A stretch of DNA of 64,000 bases, taken from contig JAHQIW010005528.1 in NCBI GenBank assembly GCA_019055375.1, positions 158,599-222,598 on the forward strand, read 5' to 3'. Made by a program: the position numbers and the translations under genes. Every line of letters begins with the position of its first letter. Position 1 is the stretch's first letter. The stretch is from Parelaphostrongylus tenuis. Taxonomy: Eukaryota; Nematoda; Chromadorea; Rhabditida; Metastrongylidae. A model generated the notes under the pieces. The model did no database searches. It was not told the DNA's origin and saw nothing but the letters and a program-made list of their open reading frames with translations. This document shows positions 21,954 to 33,194 of this stretch, one piece after another.

Positions 21954-21996
21954 TGGCGTACAAACCTCGTTTAGGCTTTAAGCATTCTTTTTTTGG

Positions 21997-22894
21997 GTCA
22001 TAAAGTTGTCGGAGGTAGTTTTAGACTCGGTTTGAATTCTGAAACACTTCTAGCAAAAAAAAAGTTTTCAAATTTTCGAAGAAGTGTTAGTCGGTAGGAG
22101 TGAAGTCCGGAAGTATAACGGAAGAGGCAATGCTCTGAAGTGCAGCTCATTCAATATTCGCAAGGACGGTAGTACATCGTATGGCTATGCTAGGTAGGAT
22201 TTGCACCTTCCATTACCTTGTGTGTAATAGAGACATTAAGTCTCCTCATATATCTGGAGACTTGCTAGGCCTACCTTTTCACCTCATCACTTCAACCGAC
22301 TTCAAAAGGCAATAATAGATCAAGCCAGTTGCAGACCACCAAACCGTCAACGTGAAGATCTTTTGATGCTATTCAAAAGCACGACCTCGTCTGAAGCCGT
22401 ATTATGATTTAATTGTCCTGACTGCCATTGAACTGGTGTGCAATTGTCAATCTTCCTATGTCCTGCAATGCTCTAAAACAGCTGAGATATACGCGCCATG
22501 TCTTTCTATAAGTTTTAACACAGGTATGCCTGTATTTACGTTTATCAACGTCGTCAATTGATCGTCCTCGCCGTCGTTCGAGATCTTCCTTATCTTTATC
22601 GTCGAACTCATTACGATAAAAATTTCGAAACCAGCGACGCAGTGTGCATTTCCTGGTGATGCCTCAGTCTCATATCTTATTATTTTCTCATGCCCCGTGC
22701 CTGTATGGCCAAGCATGAATTTGGAGATCGAATGTGTCGAATTACTGCCCTAACACCTCACTTCCCGATATACAATTTTTAGAAATAAAATTTACTTTCT
22801 GGCTCAGTCATACAACAAAATAATTGATAAAATACACAAAATAGGTAAATTCGAGATCCGAGACTAAAATCCGTAAAAATCAATAGTCGAGCTC
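21997..22894. other. Unassigned region
   Basis: About 900 bases with no supported feature. Confidence 0.4.
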
Positions 22895-23313
22895 AACCCT
22901 TATGAGACCAGGACCCAACCCTCTGCGTGTCTAAGTGGTAAAGCTGAACAGTCTGCTCCACCTCCAATGCATTCTGGCCCCAGTGTGGGAGCGCTGGACG
23001 GCCCCAGCGATACAGTCTACTCCAGTGAAATAATGCACTTTGCTATCGCGCTCTACGTGCTATGGATTCATTACTAGCAATTGTTTTGGTTTTACTAACA
23101 CCTCTATAGCAAAACTCCCTTAAGAGGTTTGCTATAACCCTCCATCTAGAAAGCACACTATTTTTCTACTCGAATGATTGGATATTAAATTAAGTTTAGT
23201 AATTTTACACAACACTTCCGAGATTACTTCTCCTTTTGACCGCCTTTTTATAGACTCGCTCAAAATGATATAATCTGATAGGAATGTAACATGTTTTGAG
23301 CCGTTAGGTTTAC

Positions 23314-23361
23314 AGCTATACAAGCTCCTGTTTGGTCCTATTGGAACTCATCAGTAGCACT
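23314..23361 (-). ncRNA. Decayed hammerhead ribozyme (F1-C, left arm)
   Basis: On the minus strand the core CTGATGA (23354-23348), stem II and stem III (ACAG/TTGT) are kept, but GAAA has become CAAA. The general-base position G12 is lost and stem I is down to four pairs. Expected to be inactive. Confidence 0.75.
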
Positions 23362-23592
23362 CTCTCCCAGTTCAGACGATCCCACGAGGCTAGATAATCC
23401 TCTGTACACGAATCGACGCCAAGTAAAAAAATCGGAAGGAGAGGTAAAGTTTATTGTAAAAGCCATAACCTCGACTGCCGATCACCACAATGTCAGGGAA
23501 TTCCAACATCTGACTTGTGGTGATTTTTTTACTCGGCGTCGCTTCCTTTATAGAGAATTATTTAGCCTCAAGGATCGGCTGAATCGAGGGAG

Positions 23593-23641
23593 GGTGCAAC
23601 TGATCAGTCCCAATAGACGAAACAGGCCCCTGTATAGCACC
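23593..23641 (+). ncRNA. Decayed hammerhead ribozyme (F1-C, right arm)
   Basis: The core reads CTGATCA (23600-23606), changing the general-acid position G8, and stem II has lost a G. GAAA, stem III (ACAG/CTGT) and triplet GUA remain. Expected to be inactive. Confidence 0.75.
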
Positions 23642-24575
23642 AAATCTGACGGCTCAGAACAAGTTACACACTTTCGAGATGCAGACACGTATCGGCATTA
23701 GTGCTAGTTGACTGGCTGGCAGTTCAAAGCTGTTGACTTGAAACCAATTAATTGGTTCTAACGCTTTTATTGGTTTATAATCTCGTAATTGTAGTGATAA
23801 ATCACTATAAGTTATCCAGTATCCAATCATTCCGGTAGAACAATAGTATGCTTCCGAGATGGTGTTAGCTTAACTCAATAAATCCCTAGCAATAAATCCT
23901 TAAGGACATACAGCACAAAAGAAAACGTGCTCCATTCCACTGGAGTATACTATCGTTGGGGGATCTCCAGCTCTCCCACCCAGAGGGCTAAACACGCAGA
24001 GGAGGTGGAGCAGACCGTCTAGCCTCGCCAGATAGACACTTAGAGGGTTGGGTCCATGGTCCCGGAAGGGTTAATTCTATTTGGTTCTATGACGTTTCGT
24101 TGTCACGAATAGTACCACATAACTCCCACGAGCTTGATTTTTTTCATGACAGGCCAGATCCTATTTTCTTTTGGCGTGTTGATATTACCATGCCTGAAGC
24201 ATTGTTGGTTGCCGTTACAAGCCCTAGTGGTGTCATGTGTATAAAATTTTATCTGTTCGCGGCTATGTTGATTTTAGAAGACTCTTGCATAGGCTTTGCA
24301 TTAACTGAGCTTCTTAGCCGAAACCTTTTTATTTTACATCGTATTTCGCTAAGCAGAAAAGTTTTCGTCTTCGTAGTCCGTCAAGCATCTCTTCACCACA
24401 TATAGATAACAAGTGGGTATAAAGAACCATCAAAACAACCAAAACAGTACACTTTGAAAGCAAGTTGAAACAGGCTTACGATTTGGTGTATAAGCATCAA
24501 TAATTATAAGAAGCTTAGAAAGATATCTTCCTGATTGATCATTTTTGAGACATTGCTCAGAACAATATAATCTGA

Positions 24576-24914
24576 TAAATATTTTAAACCTTTCATGAGG
24601 TCTCAAATGGCACTTATAGTGCTAGACGTACTGTTGTTATACTGTTTTCAGAAGTCTCAAAAGCAGTCGGATAGAAAGGCATTGCTACATTTATTCTACC
24701 GGCCATCGAACAATCGACTGTCATTGCAATGTCGGGTAATCTTTTCACGGAGAGTGCAGTGTGAAATTATCGGTGATGACTCCTCATATATAGAAGCTTG
24801 GTTGAACCGAAAGGCATGTGTTACTGATGAGGCTTGACACGAAAGCCGAAACGTACGTTTAGCACTATAAATGCCGCATTAGACCTCATGGAAGGCTTGA
24901 ACATAGTTTATACG
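24576..24914. repeat. Hammerhead repeat family F4 with terminal inverted repeats
   Basis: The ends (about 24576-24632 and 24852-24914) are inverted relatives sharing CATGAGGTCT...GGCA-TTATAGTGCTA-ACGTAC. The ribozyme lies only in the right half; the left arm begins just after the equivalent cleavage site. The interior contains no recognisable coding sequence although an 80-codon frame spans it. Relatives at 50585-50700 (-) and 53645-53855 (-) keep the ribozyme end. Confidence 0.72.
24818..24865 (+). ncRNA. Hammerhead ribozyme, type I (F4), complete core
   Basis: Core CTGATGA is at 24824-24830. Stem II is GGCTT/AAGCC (24831-24835 with 24843-24847), five pairs around a seven-base loop. GAA is at 24848-24850. 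Stem III ACG/CGT (24851-24853 with 24856-24858) closes on TA. The triplet is GUU, with cleavage after 24859. Stem I pairs GTGTTA (24818-24823) with TAGCAC (24860-24865), six pairs with one wobble. All invariant core bases are present. Confidence 0.87.
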
Positions 24915-27900
24915 GTAGCCTTGCTCTAGTATTGTCTACTATGCCTAACTTTCTATCATAAGGAAAAGAAAGTGTCAATTCTCTTTCTTGATAATAAAAT
25001 TCGTGTTTTTCAGAAACACTCAAATAATGTAGAGGATCACATGCAAAGAAATCTTGTGACGACAACACAAAAGGAACAATCTGGAATTTGTGAGCTTAGC
25101 TAATGGCGTAGAAAGGATTTGTCATAATTTTTCCCTATGTACCGCAAAGGACCGCATTATTGAATAGCTTCAACCTCTTCAAATGTCCATGAAAAATAGC
25201 TCAGTAATGGGATGTGAATGTCCAGCTCAGAGTAAGATGATGCCAAAAATCACTATTGTCGTGAAAGGATCCAGATCTCAAACGAGCAGGTTAGCGGCTA
25301 CTCTCAGTGGTCGCTGGCTGCGTCTATTTATCATTTTAAAAAGCTTTAACTCAACAATCTCTGGGTTACAGAAAAATTGCTCCACCATCTCTCCCAATTG
25401 TTCTGGATCCATTCAACTCGTTGAGAATATGGTTATTTAAGGAGAAAAGTGTTAGAAAACAATCAACTGAAGTCGAATAAACCAAAACACTTACGTTTGT
25501 ATGTGATGACGTGACGATTCGTGTTATAATCGTCCGAACTTTGTTAATACTGGCGCCCAGAACATGACGAATATCGCCAGATGCATTAGTCAGCCGGCAT
25601 CGGCCTAAAAATCTCGCAACAATTTTCGGAGATTGTGATAAAATAGGAAGGCATCTTCGTGACAAATGAATATGGCATGCATGGTAAAACGAATAAAGAG
25701 AGAAATTGGCAAAAATGTTCTTTATTAGGATCAACGAATTACCTAGGATGCATAGCGCTGTTTTACTACAAGATGGAGTTGCAAATCTTTACTTGGCCTT
25801 CGAAGGAGATATTGCATATGACTCAAATATTTAGAAACTATTTCCTTATTCATGCATTTATTCTCATATCAAATAGAGATAATGATGAAGAACAGCGGTT
25901 GAAGGTGTTCTACTATACGCCTTTGCCATTTACGCTTTAGTGTGACTCAGATTTACAAGCCCTAATGCTCTGTAGTCGGAAATTTAGTAGAAGTCGTCAG
26001 GGACGATAGCCATTGATTTGACACTTCATTAGGCCTCCGTAAGTCATTACGTAGGCCAAAGGTGCCCTCAGTCAACATCTGCGATACTACATATGGGATC
26101 GAATGCAACCAATATTGCTAAATGTCCATGCATGTTACGTATTATAAATATGAAAAATAAAAGGTACTTTGATCAACCTACTGTGAGCGCATACGACTCT
26201 TGCGATGCTGCGTGATACGTTTTGAGAGGTGAGAAGAAAGTTGGCGCAAACCACAAGAGGTCAACAATCTCTCTAAGACGTAGGGGAAGCTATGCGGTGA
26301 ACAAGCTGCTTTCTATTGGTGAGATTTACATATATCTCCTGCATAGAAGTAGATGTGCTTATCTGGGTCTTGACATACATCGGATAGTCACTGAGATATA
26401 TATGAGGTTCACGGATCAGGATCGTTAGACAAAGAAACTAAAGGATCAGACCTGATAAGCTGACCATATGTGAAAGCAGCTATCATCTTCCACAGATTCT
26501 GGCCACCTAATTGGCGCCGTTCCCTTCACAAAGATAGTATAAAATAGACCTATGACTAACAGCGTGTCAATTTTTTCCTGTCCTGAAGAAACTTCATGTA
26601 TCACTTCTGACTAATGAAGGCATCGAATATAACCTTCAAAGCTCTATTCAAACTTAATGCGGTACTTGTCTGTTATAAAGCGACAAATGGAGATCTAACG
26701 CCTGCCGTTCGACCAGAACTTTTCACAAAGGATTAGTAATCATTCGAGAACTCAAATCTCTGGATACTGCACTACATGCTCCTTTCATGAAAAAATCCTA
26801 TAATAACGCTAAAGCATTCAAAATAAAATTATGTTTTAAACCGTGCGTCTCTTTGCTACAGCTTGCTGGAAGCATGAAAAGCATATGAACGTGTAGAGGA
26901 AATCTTATAGTATGAAAGTCATTCGTTCAATTTGGATTCCCTTCAAAACAGGAGAAAATCACAAATTAAATAACAAGTATTGCACTCCACATGTGCAACG
27001 TGCCAATGCGATTGATCAATCGCCGTATGAAATCCACTGCCAGTTCCTTTCTCCCCTACACACACGCACTCATTAGCCAAAAAACAGCGCCGCGTATGTG
27101 AAACTCAATCTTATTTCCCTTGCTGTAGTGCAATGAAACGGTATTTTCAAAAATAGGCGGAGCATTGGAATCAGCGAAACTTATGCTATCGAAGGGTTGC
27201 TCACATTTCAGGAAACAGTTTTATCCTGAGAGGAATATGAGTGTTTTCGATTTCTATTCCGCTACAGCGTTATAGAAAAGCTTTTTTTAGAAAACGAGCA
27301 CAAGTAGCAGTGACCAGTGATTAGAGCTTTCGAAAGACGGCTTACACTCTTCTAAAAATTTCTTGTCCAGCAAAAGGGGTCGATTCGTCGTTTGTAGCTT
27401 TGTAATAGGCAAGTACCCTTAATCCATAAAGAACATGCTGTGTGAGAAAACTGTTATGTACAAATCATCGACTGAAGAACCCACATTTCAAGCAGAATCA
27501 AAGTGTTTGAAGATATAGGCAACTAGAAAAAAACAACTCGATAGAAGAAAACGGCAGTCTAAGGCTGCTTTACACCACGTAGCAGTTTTCTCTGTTCTGT
27601 ACAAAGCAGCAAGAAGAAATTATATCGCAACTACAGCAGAAATTTTGCAGCGTTAATTATAAGATGACTTCTCCGCTAGCGTAGCCAACTCAAAGACGAT
27701 TTGTTTTATTTCGAGAATTTGTAGGAATGATATGACATCTCAGAGGCCCGGCAAAACCTTTCAAAAAATAAGGATTACTTGGCAAGTTATCTAATGCTTT
27801 GGTGCTTACGTGGTTTGTACTTGCGAGTATTGCTAGTCTTCCAACATGAAGAGATCCAAAATTTTGTAACTTATGTATCACTATGTATTAGTATTTATGG

Positions 27901-28249
27901 ATCAACAGCTACAATGACGTCTGCCCACAAAGTATGTAATCGTCTCAAAGAGTGCTCTGAATGTCTTGAATTCGTTCCACACTTTTTCGTTCATCTTTCG
28001 CCAGTTTTTCTCATTAACTCACAGCATCTATTTGTCGTAATCGATAGACTAGTATTCAAAGCATATACACCTAAATCTAAGAGGCACGCTAATGCAGTGG
28101 TTAGAGATGTCTTACAATACATAGGTTTTATTCGATTCCTCGCGCAGAGCTTTTGCATCATTCCGAGGTGTGCAAACTGGTAAGACACTTGTTGGAAATA
28201 TAGAAGCACTGAGATGATGGTAGTAGGTTTCTGCAAGTCACTGAATAGA
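24915..28249. other. Large unassigned region
   Basis: About 3.3 kb with no recognised repeat or RNA. Frames of 122 codons (25366-25734, minus) and 134 codons (27779-28183, plus) lack domains I know and lack convincing splice context. Confidence 0.4.
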
Positions 28250-28271
28250 ATATATATATATATATATATAT
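28250..28271. repeat. TA dinucleotide repeat
   Basis: An uninterrupted run of about eleven AT/TA units. Confidence 0.95.
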
Positions 28272-29284
28272 GCATTCAAATACCTTTGACGATACCTGAT
28301 GCAGTCATTGTATGGCGCACTTCTCACGGATTGTTCAACGCTGAAAGCTTAACTATTCACCTAAGAGAATTGAGTGGTAAGCAAAAACACGGTCTCAGGG
28401 CTAAATCAGCTTAAATTCATTCTTCGGCAGCATATAATTTTTTCTTGCATGACCCGTCATCACATTTTTTGAGCAAATCCTTCCCAAGAGAATCGAAACG
28501 ACTTCGAGAGAGACTGCCAAAGTGATGTGCACTTCTCTTGCGATGGGATAATGAAGTATGTCAGCATAGGTCATTCTCATAATTTCCCAACGTGTATGAA
28601 ACCTCCTGCCACAATTTTTCATTTGTTTTCGAAATTCCTCGTAAGCTTTTGATAGGTAGATCATCTTCTTCCTTATAAAACAGTCGAACTGACAACATTT
28701 TGAATGAAAGCAGAGGTCACAAGCGAAGGAGTAGACAGTTTGCCGCTGTTGCGCTTTACAATGTTAGTAGGCTATGAAATGGAATGAATAGATATATAAG
28801 CTTAGGACAAACAAGAAAGGAGGCTTATTCATTTAGGAAACTAGCATAGGAAGAAATTCCGATAAGTTACAAAAGAGTAAAGGCGTCGGACGAGATCACA
28901 TTGAGATCTTTGCTACGACGCTGAATCATTTGATAGCTTAGCCTCTGATAAGCATCAAGTGCTATGCTAAATAGGCGTGAACGGCTCCATAGTTACATGG
29001 AGTGTCCTCACAAGTTGTGAAGGTCACTGCCAATTTCCTAATCGCTCCGCTGATTTGCAGCCAATATAGGTTCACGGCAGTGTTCACGCTCAGGTTTAGC
29101 TGCGGCTTTAGGGTCCCTCGTTGTCTTGTGTTCTCATCGAAGACCTTATCGCACTTATCGCAGATAGTCACTAACTCTCGTGATTCGCAGGGTAGTTGAT
29201 GCCATGCCAGGTATAATTTTTTCAAAACGGCAACGATTCCTGCCGCTTATTGGCTTATCGATTAAGGACAATGTAACAATGTGT
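28272..29284. other. Unassigned region with one Cys-containing minus-strand frame
   Basis: No repeat recognised. The minus-strand frame 28962-29225 is somewhat richer in G and C than its surroundings and encodes several cysteines (CDKC, TTCEDTPC), so it could be an exon or an exon relic. I cannot name a family or find firm splice sites. Confidence 0.3.
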
Positions 29285-29400
29285 CAAGTCGAAGCATTCT
29301 ATGATACATAAGCGTGGCAAATTATTCCTGCGAACTCGTTCTCTTGCTTGATCGCAAAGCATCCTATGACACATAAACGTGGCAAAATATCCCTACAAAC
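29285..29400. repeat. Short tandem duplication, about 64-base unit
   Basis: The segment AAGCATTCTATGATACATAA at about 29291 is repeated as AAGCATCCTATGACACATAA about 64 bases later. It is followed in both by CGTGGCAAA-TAT-CCT-C-AACTC. Two units, about 85 percent alike by eye. Confidence 0.75.
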
Positions 29401-30149
29401 TCTTTCAATTAATTAATAGTCCCATTTGTAATGAAAGTATTTTTACTTGATTAATTACACTGATATTTACAAAGTACTTTGGATAGAAGTACCTGTAAAG
29501 CATTAACGACTATAAATGATTTTGAATTATTCATTGATCAACGCATCACCGCATTCCTCATAACTGTGTTTAATCATTTGACGACTAAGCAATCACAATG
29601 CGGCTGGCGATCGCACTGAGATCAGTATTCTTTTAGTAATCAGCGAATTGTATTGACGAGGCAAACCACTTCCAGATAGAAGTTCTGTACTTCGGTTCAC
29701 AAAATGAGAGAAGTTCTTGAAAAAAGAGAAGCTTTGAATGAATGATTTTAAAAAGCTAATTAAAGGGTCTGAGTACCGACAGCTGCACGCGCGGTCGTGA
29801 AAGGGTTAAGTAGTGTGAGAGTGTTCAGAAACCATTATTTGATTAGTTATCTGTATCGGCGATTTCATCACACTAATGGGATCGTTTAGTCAAAGAAAGA
29901 GCTATACACTTCTATCCTGTATCCCGTGATAGTGCAAAATTAGGGAACGACGGGACTAGGAGAGTTTTTAGTAACCAGATTCTCGCCAGAAAAAATAGTA
30001 CAAAGAGAGCTTTTGTTGAAAGTATGACCACCGATTTCCATCAAAAGAGCAGCGTTCATTAAGCACCCTTGGTGCGTTAAGAGAATGGAGGGAGTTTATT
30101 AGTGCAGAATTGGAATCGTCAACATCTAGTTGTAGTTTAGATATGAGGG
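29401..30149. other. Unassigned sequence
   Basis: About 750 bases with no supported feature. Confidence 0.4.
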
Positions 30150-30225
30150 CTATGTAGCGCTGTAGTTAGTGATACGGGTACCAGGAACCAAAAGTATAAG
30201 CAAGGCATGGTTTGATCCCCTTCCT
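30150..30225 (+). repeat. Possible tRNA-like sequence
   Basis: It contains TAGCGCTGTAGTTAGTGATAC, loosely like an A-box region, and GGTTTGATCCCC, close to a B box, with about 45 bases between them. The cloverleaf is poor. It may be a SINE head. Confidence 0.3.
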
Positions 30226-31544
30226 CAACGCCCTCTTGCAATAAATCAACCAACGCTTTGCCTCAGTCACCTGCAACATTGCAAGAAGAATTGTCTCGAC
30301 CTGCATTTTATCAAGTTTTTAAGGAAGACAAAATCCTCAGGCAGCCGAAGCAACACGTTAAGTGTTTGAAGAACTCTGTGGAGGATGAATGCAAGTAAAC
30401 GAATGGAGTGCACGAAAAGTTGGGATCAGCACAGGAAATTGTGATATCGGGCTATAGAAAAAAAGCTCAGATACACTTGAAAACTTTTGGGAACTCAGAG
30501 ACTAAAAGCGAATCAGCAGAAAGAGGAGCTCGTTGTTATGTTTGGACGTGTAGAGGATGCCTCTTTCTCACTGCATCACATGAGCAGCGTCAGAATGACG
30601 TTTCCTAAAATTGAGCAGACAGATGTATTCAACACAAAGCCCACATAGTAACCTTACTTTGTGTCGTCTTCAAGCCAGCAAACCAAGAACGCGAAGAAAA
30701 ACGCCGTTGAGTAGACATAGTTATTCTGTAAATCTAAGGCAGCCGTGCGAGAAGAACAATAAGATGAATCATAAGAGTCCTTGAGAAATGAATGGAACTC
30801 ATTCATATGGAAAAGCTAAACACCACATCGCCATTAATCGTGAGCAAAGACCGCTATATGAAAAGACTCGTGGAACTGACTGGATAATAGTGAGCAATGA
30901 GGTAAGATGGGTCGACGGAGACCACACAAAATTATTTCATATAGCGCAACGAGAATAGGTTACGTTGCGCGTAGGAAATGATTCGGCCTATCAAATTACG
31001 TAAGTGAGCGGCATGCAACTCACAAAGGAGCAATGATGTATGAAAAAGCGAATGTAGAAATATAGCGTAAAATCTCATTCGAACTTGAATTAGACCATGA
31101 AGCTAGTTAGGAAGATTATAGAAAAGTGAAAAATTTAAAGTGTAGGAAAATATCCCCATTTTCGTGAAAGCAGAATCTTACAAAGGAAAATTACTCAGTT
31201 GTTTTGCGCCGAAGAAACCTGCAGTGCAAAATGATTGATGTTAATGAGGTTCAAGAATAACAATGGAGTCAAAATGGTTAGAAAAACATTGAAAGAAACG
31301 AGGACGTGCACTGGAATACTACACATGATCGATTACGTAGTACTCTACACTAAAGGAAAAGAACAAAATTACTGTGAAAATGCATGAAAAAGCTGCATTT
31401 TGGGAGGTGATTAAGAGGCCTTCACTTCTCTTCTGCAGACCTCACAACTCAGCAACGATTAATGTTATTACTGTCATATTTCAGATTTTATTGGTCCACT
31501 GTATCTCTGATGGGCAGAAACGAGTTTGTTAATATTAGTATTTA
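30226..31544. other. Unassigned region
   Basis: About 1.3 kb with no supported feature. Confidence 0.4.
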
Positions 31545-31745
31545 TTCGATACAGTAGCGGCCGACGTCTCGACTGTTTCGCCCTCCTCAGAGCCTGGAAG
31601 AGCGCTGACCATGCACACGAAAATTCGCTAATAAGTTTCTTCAATTGAGTTTACAAGAATGTTTGATTGTTAAGTTTCCACGTCATTTTGACCTGTTCAG
31701 GCTCTAGAGAAGCCAAAACCATCGAAACGTCAGCTAGTGTTGCAT
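31545..31745. repeat. Inverted pair of Penelope-like terminal-repeat fragments with ribozyme remnants
   Basis: Two mirrored fragments face each other: CAGGCTCTGAGGAGGGCGAAAC on the minus strand (31597-31576) and CAGGCTCTAGAGAAGCC with ATCGAAACGTCAGC on the plus strand (31697-31734). They look like the CTGAAGA...GAAACGT block in the terminal repeats of the Penelope-like copies at 54283-54323 and 61718-61756. Neither copy has an intact hammerhead core. No coding part is attached. Confidence 0.5.
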
Positions 31746-32887
31746 AGAACAAATCTTGTTAACAACGTCGCGTCTGTTCATCAAGAAAATATCGAATGAG
31801 ACAAATGAACGAAGCAAACAGTAATCTGATCAATGATGAGGTCAATAGAAAGTTGGTCCTAGCAATATTACTACTACTATAAAAGGCTGATGATGCAGGA
31901 AATGTGACTAATGCAATCAAACAAAAAGTTCAGAAATGGGTTTGATAAAGTAATAATTTTACCCCTCAGAGGTTAGGAAAGGGTTGCTCATTCGTAAATT
32001 TAGGCAACAAATAACTGAGAGAAAAAACGACATTCTTCTCCACGGTCGTGCTTGATTGAATTGAAGATGTCGACACCAGCGTGTATGTGTCACTCGGTCG
32101 ACCTCCAGTGATGGCCGTGCGACGTGCGTAAAATTCAATTCACGGCAGAGACAATATCTAAGTCGGCTGATTGCCCAAATCTCACGCCGTCCAGCAGCAT
32201 TTCGTCGATTAAGCATTAATAATATCTCTTATCTACTTAGATCGTTGGAGACAAATCAAAGTATATGAACGAATTTGCCTACGAACATGATTTGAATCTT
32301 TGCGTATAATCTGTTCATCTAAAAATGGAACACGCCCACATAGGGGTGAAACTCGCTATGCTAGGTGGAATCTCGCTCGTACTGGAACGAGACGCCCATG
32401 CTGAGGTTTTCTATTTTGAAATAAAATCTTTGTAGACGATTCTACTCAAATAGTTGTGTTTAGATGAGCCTTGATTTTTTTGTGGCTAACAACGATAAAG
32501 CCCAAGACAAGCTACCATTTGTACTATTAGTTGAAGTGGCAGGAAAAGACTTATTTGAAAGAAATGAACTTCTTCACATCCGATAGCAAGAAGAAGTCAG
32601 CAAAACTGAAGTGAGAAGAGATTTTGAGGAGTTATAGGGACAAAGAGAAACCTTACTTGTTGTACTTTCGATGCAATTGGTGATAAACTCAACTTGTGCA
32701 GCTACGATCGAGCTTAACGTTAGACAACAATAAAAAACGAAAACAATATAGACAAATAACAAAACCAAAAAGGTTTATGAAAGCTAAAAGGGAGCTCAAA
32801 ATTGAGTGAATTATAAGGATTTAGAATTTATAAGTTAGAAGTCTGACTTCCACAGAATGTCGGCATGAATAGTTGAAATTATCCTAG
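31746..32887. other. Unassigned region
   Basis: About 1.1 kb with no supported feature. Confidence 0.4.
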
Positions 32888-32889
32888 GA

Positions 32890-32921
32890 ACTATCCTTTT
32901 CGACAGTCTCATCAGTCGAGC
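32890..32921 (-). ncRNA. Truncated hammerhead remnant (F2, left arm)
   Basis: On the minus strand CTGATGA (32915-32909) and GAAA (32901-32898) are kept, but stem II is shortened to GACTGTC with no real loop. Stem III, the cleavage site and the 3' half of stem I are missing. Confidence 0.65.
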
Positions 32922-33150
32922 GGTACCCTTTTTGTCTTTAGCCAATCCTCTCAGGGCGCTCAGTCCCTTATACTAAGAATAGGCGACGACAACCATTCAA
33001 CACTGTAAGTCCAGTGAAATTAACACTGTTTGTTCTGTTCGTTCAGTGATAATTTCACTGGACTTTCAGTGTAAAATGTTCGTCGTCGCCTACTCTTGGT
33101 ATAGGGGACTGAGCGCACCGAGAGGATTGACTAAAGACGAAAAGGATAAG

Positions 33151-33194
33151 GCCCGACTGATGAGACCGTCAAGATTGAAACACATGTATCGGGC
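33151..33194 (+). ncRNA. Hammerhead ribozyme, type I (F2, right arm), nearly intact
   Basis: Stem I pairs GCCCGA (33151-33156) with TCGGGC (33189-33194), six Watson-Crick pairs. Core CTGATGA is at 33157-33163 and GAA at 33177-33179. Stem III is ACA/TGT closing on two bases, and the triplet is GUA with cleavage after 33188. Stem II (33164-33176) is weak: GACC opposite GATT gives one G-U, one A-U, one C-A mismatch and one C-G. The core is complete, but the stem II mismatch may reduce activity. Confidence 0.75.

Larger units (their letters stand above)
21658..21996. repeat. Hammerhead foldback family F3, near-perfect palindromic copy
   Basis: The arms at 21658-21795 and 21858-21996 are inverted copies that differ at only about six positions. 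A stretch of about 100 bases (21681-21779 against its mirror) is identical. The 62-base spacer has no evident feature. Each arm carries a complete hammerhead ribozyme, on opposite strands, pointing outward. Open frames run through the arms on both strands but are by-products of the palindrome. High arm identity suggests a recent insertion, recent duplication of one arm, or gene conversion between arms. Decayed relatives lie at 51503-51645 and 53236-53345. Confidence 0.92.
23265..23690. repeat. Hammerhead foldback family F1, copy C
   Basis: Two inverted arms of about 140 bases (23295-23435 and 23535-23680) flank the F1 centre (AACCTCGACTGCCGATCACC near 23468). Both arms hold decayed hammerheads. 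The left end carries the terminal hairpin GCTCAAAATG...TATAATCTGATAGGAATG...TTTTGAGC at 23258-23303. The arms are noticeably diverged from each other, so this copy is older than the F3 copy at 21.7 kb. Confidence 0.8.
22895..24078. mobile_element. Non-autonomous element with about 135-base terminal inverted repeats, containing a nested F1 foldback
   Basis: The left end (22895-23035) and the right end (23935-24078) are inverted relatives. On each side, reading inward, there is GGACCCAACCCTCT, GTGTCTA, CAGTCTGCTCCACCTCC or CGGTCTGCTCCACCTCC, GTGGGAG-GCTGGA and GATA-AGT-TACTCCAGTG. The interior has no transposase-like frame and is mostly an inserted F1 foldback (23265-23690). I see no clear target-site duplication. 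The terminal sequences carry no hammerhead core, so this is a separate family, probably a DNA-transposon derivative. Confidence 0.65.

Noticed and set aside
21647..22003. 60-70-codon frames on both strands with nearly the same protein
   Set aside because: They are mirror images created by the palindromic F3 element; the conserved information is the ribozyme, not a protein.
27779..28183. 134-codon plus-strand frame, the longest not explained by a repeat
   Set aside because: No recognisable family, no clear start context or splice sites, and an overlapping 94-codon frame on the other strand. I would not call it a gene without expression data.
28962..29225. Cys-containing 87-codon minus-strand frame
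   Set aside because: Composition is suggestive of an exon but I could not assign a domain or firm splice sites, so it is only mentioned in the region note.
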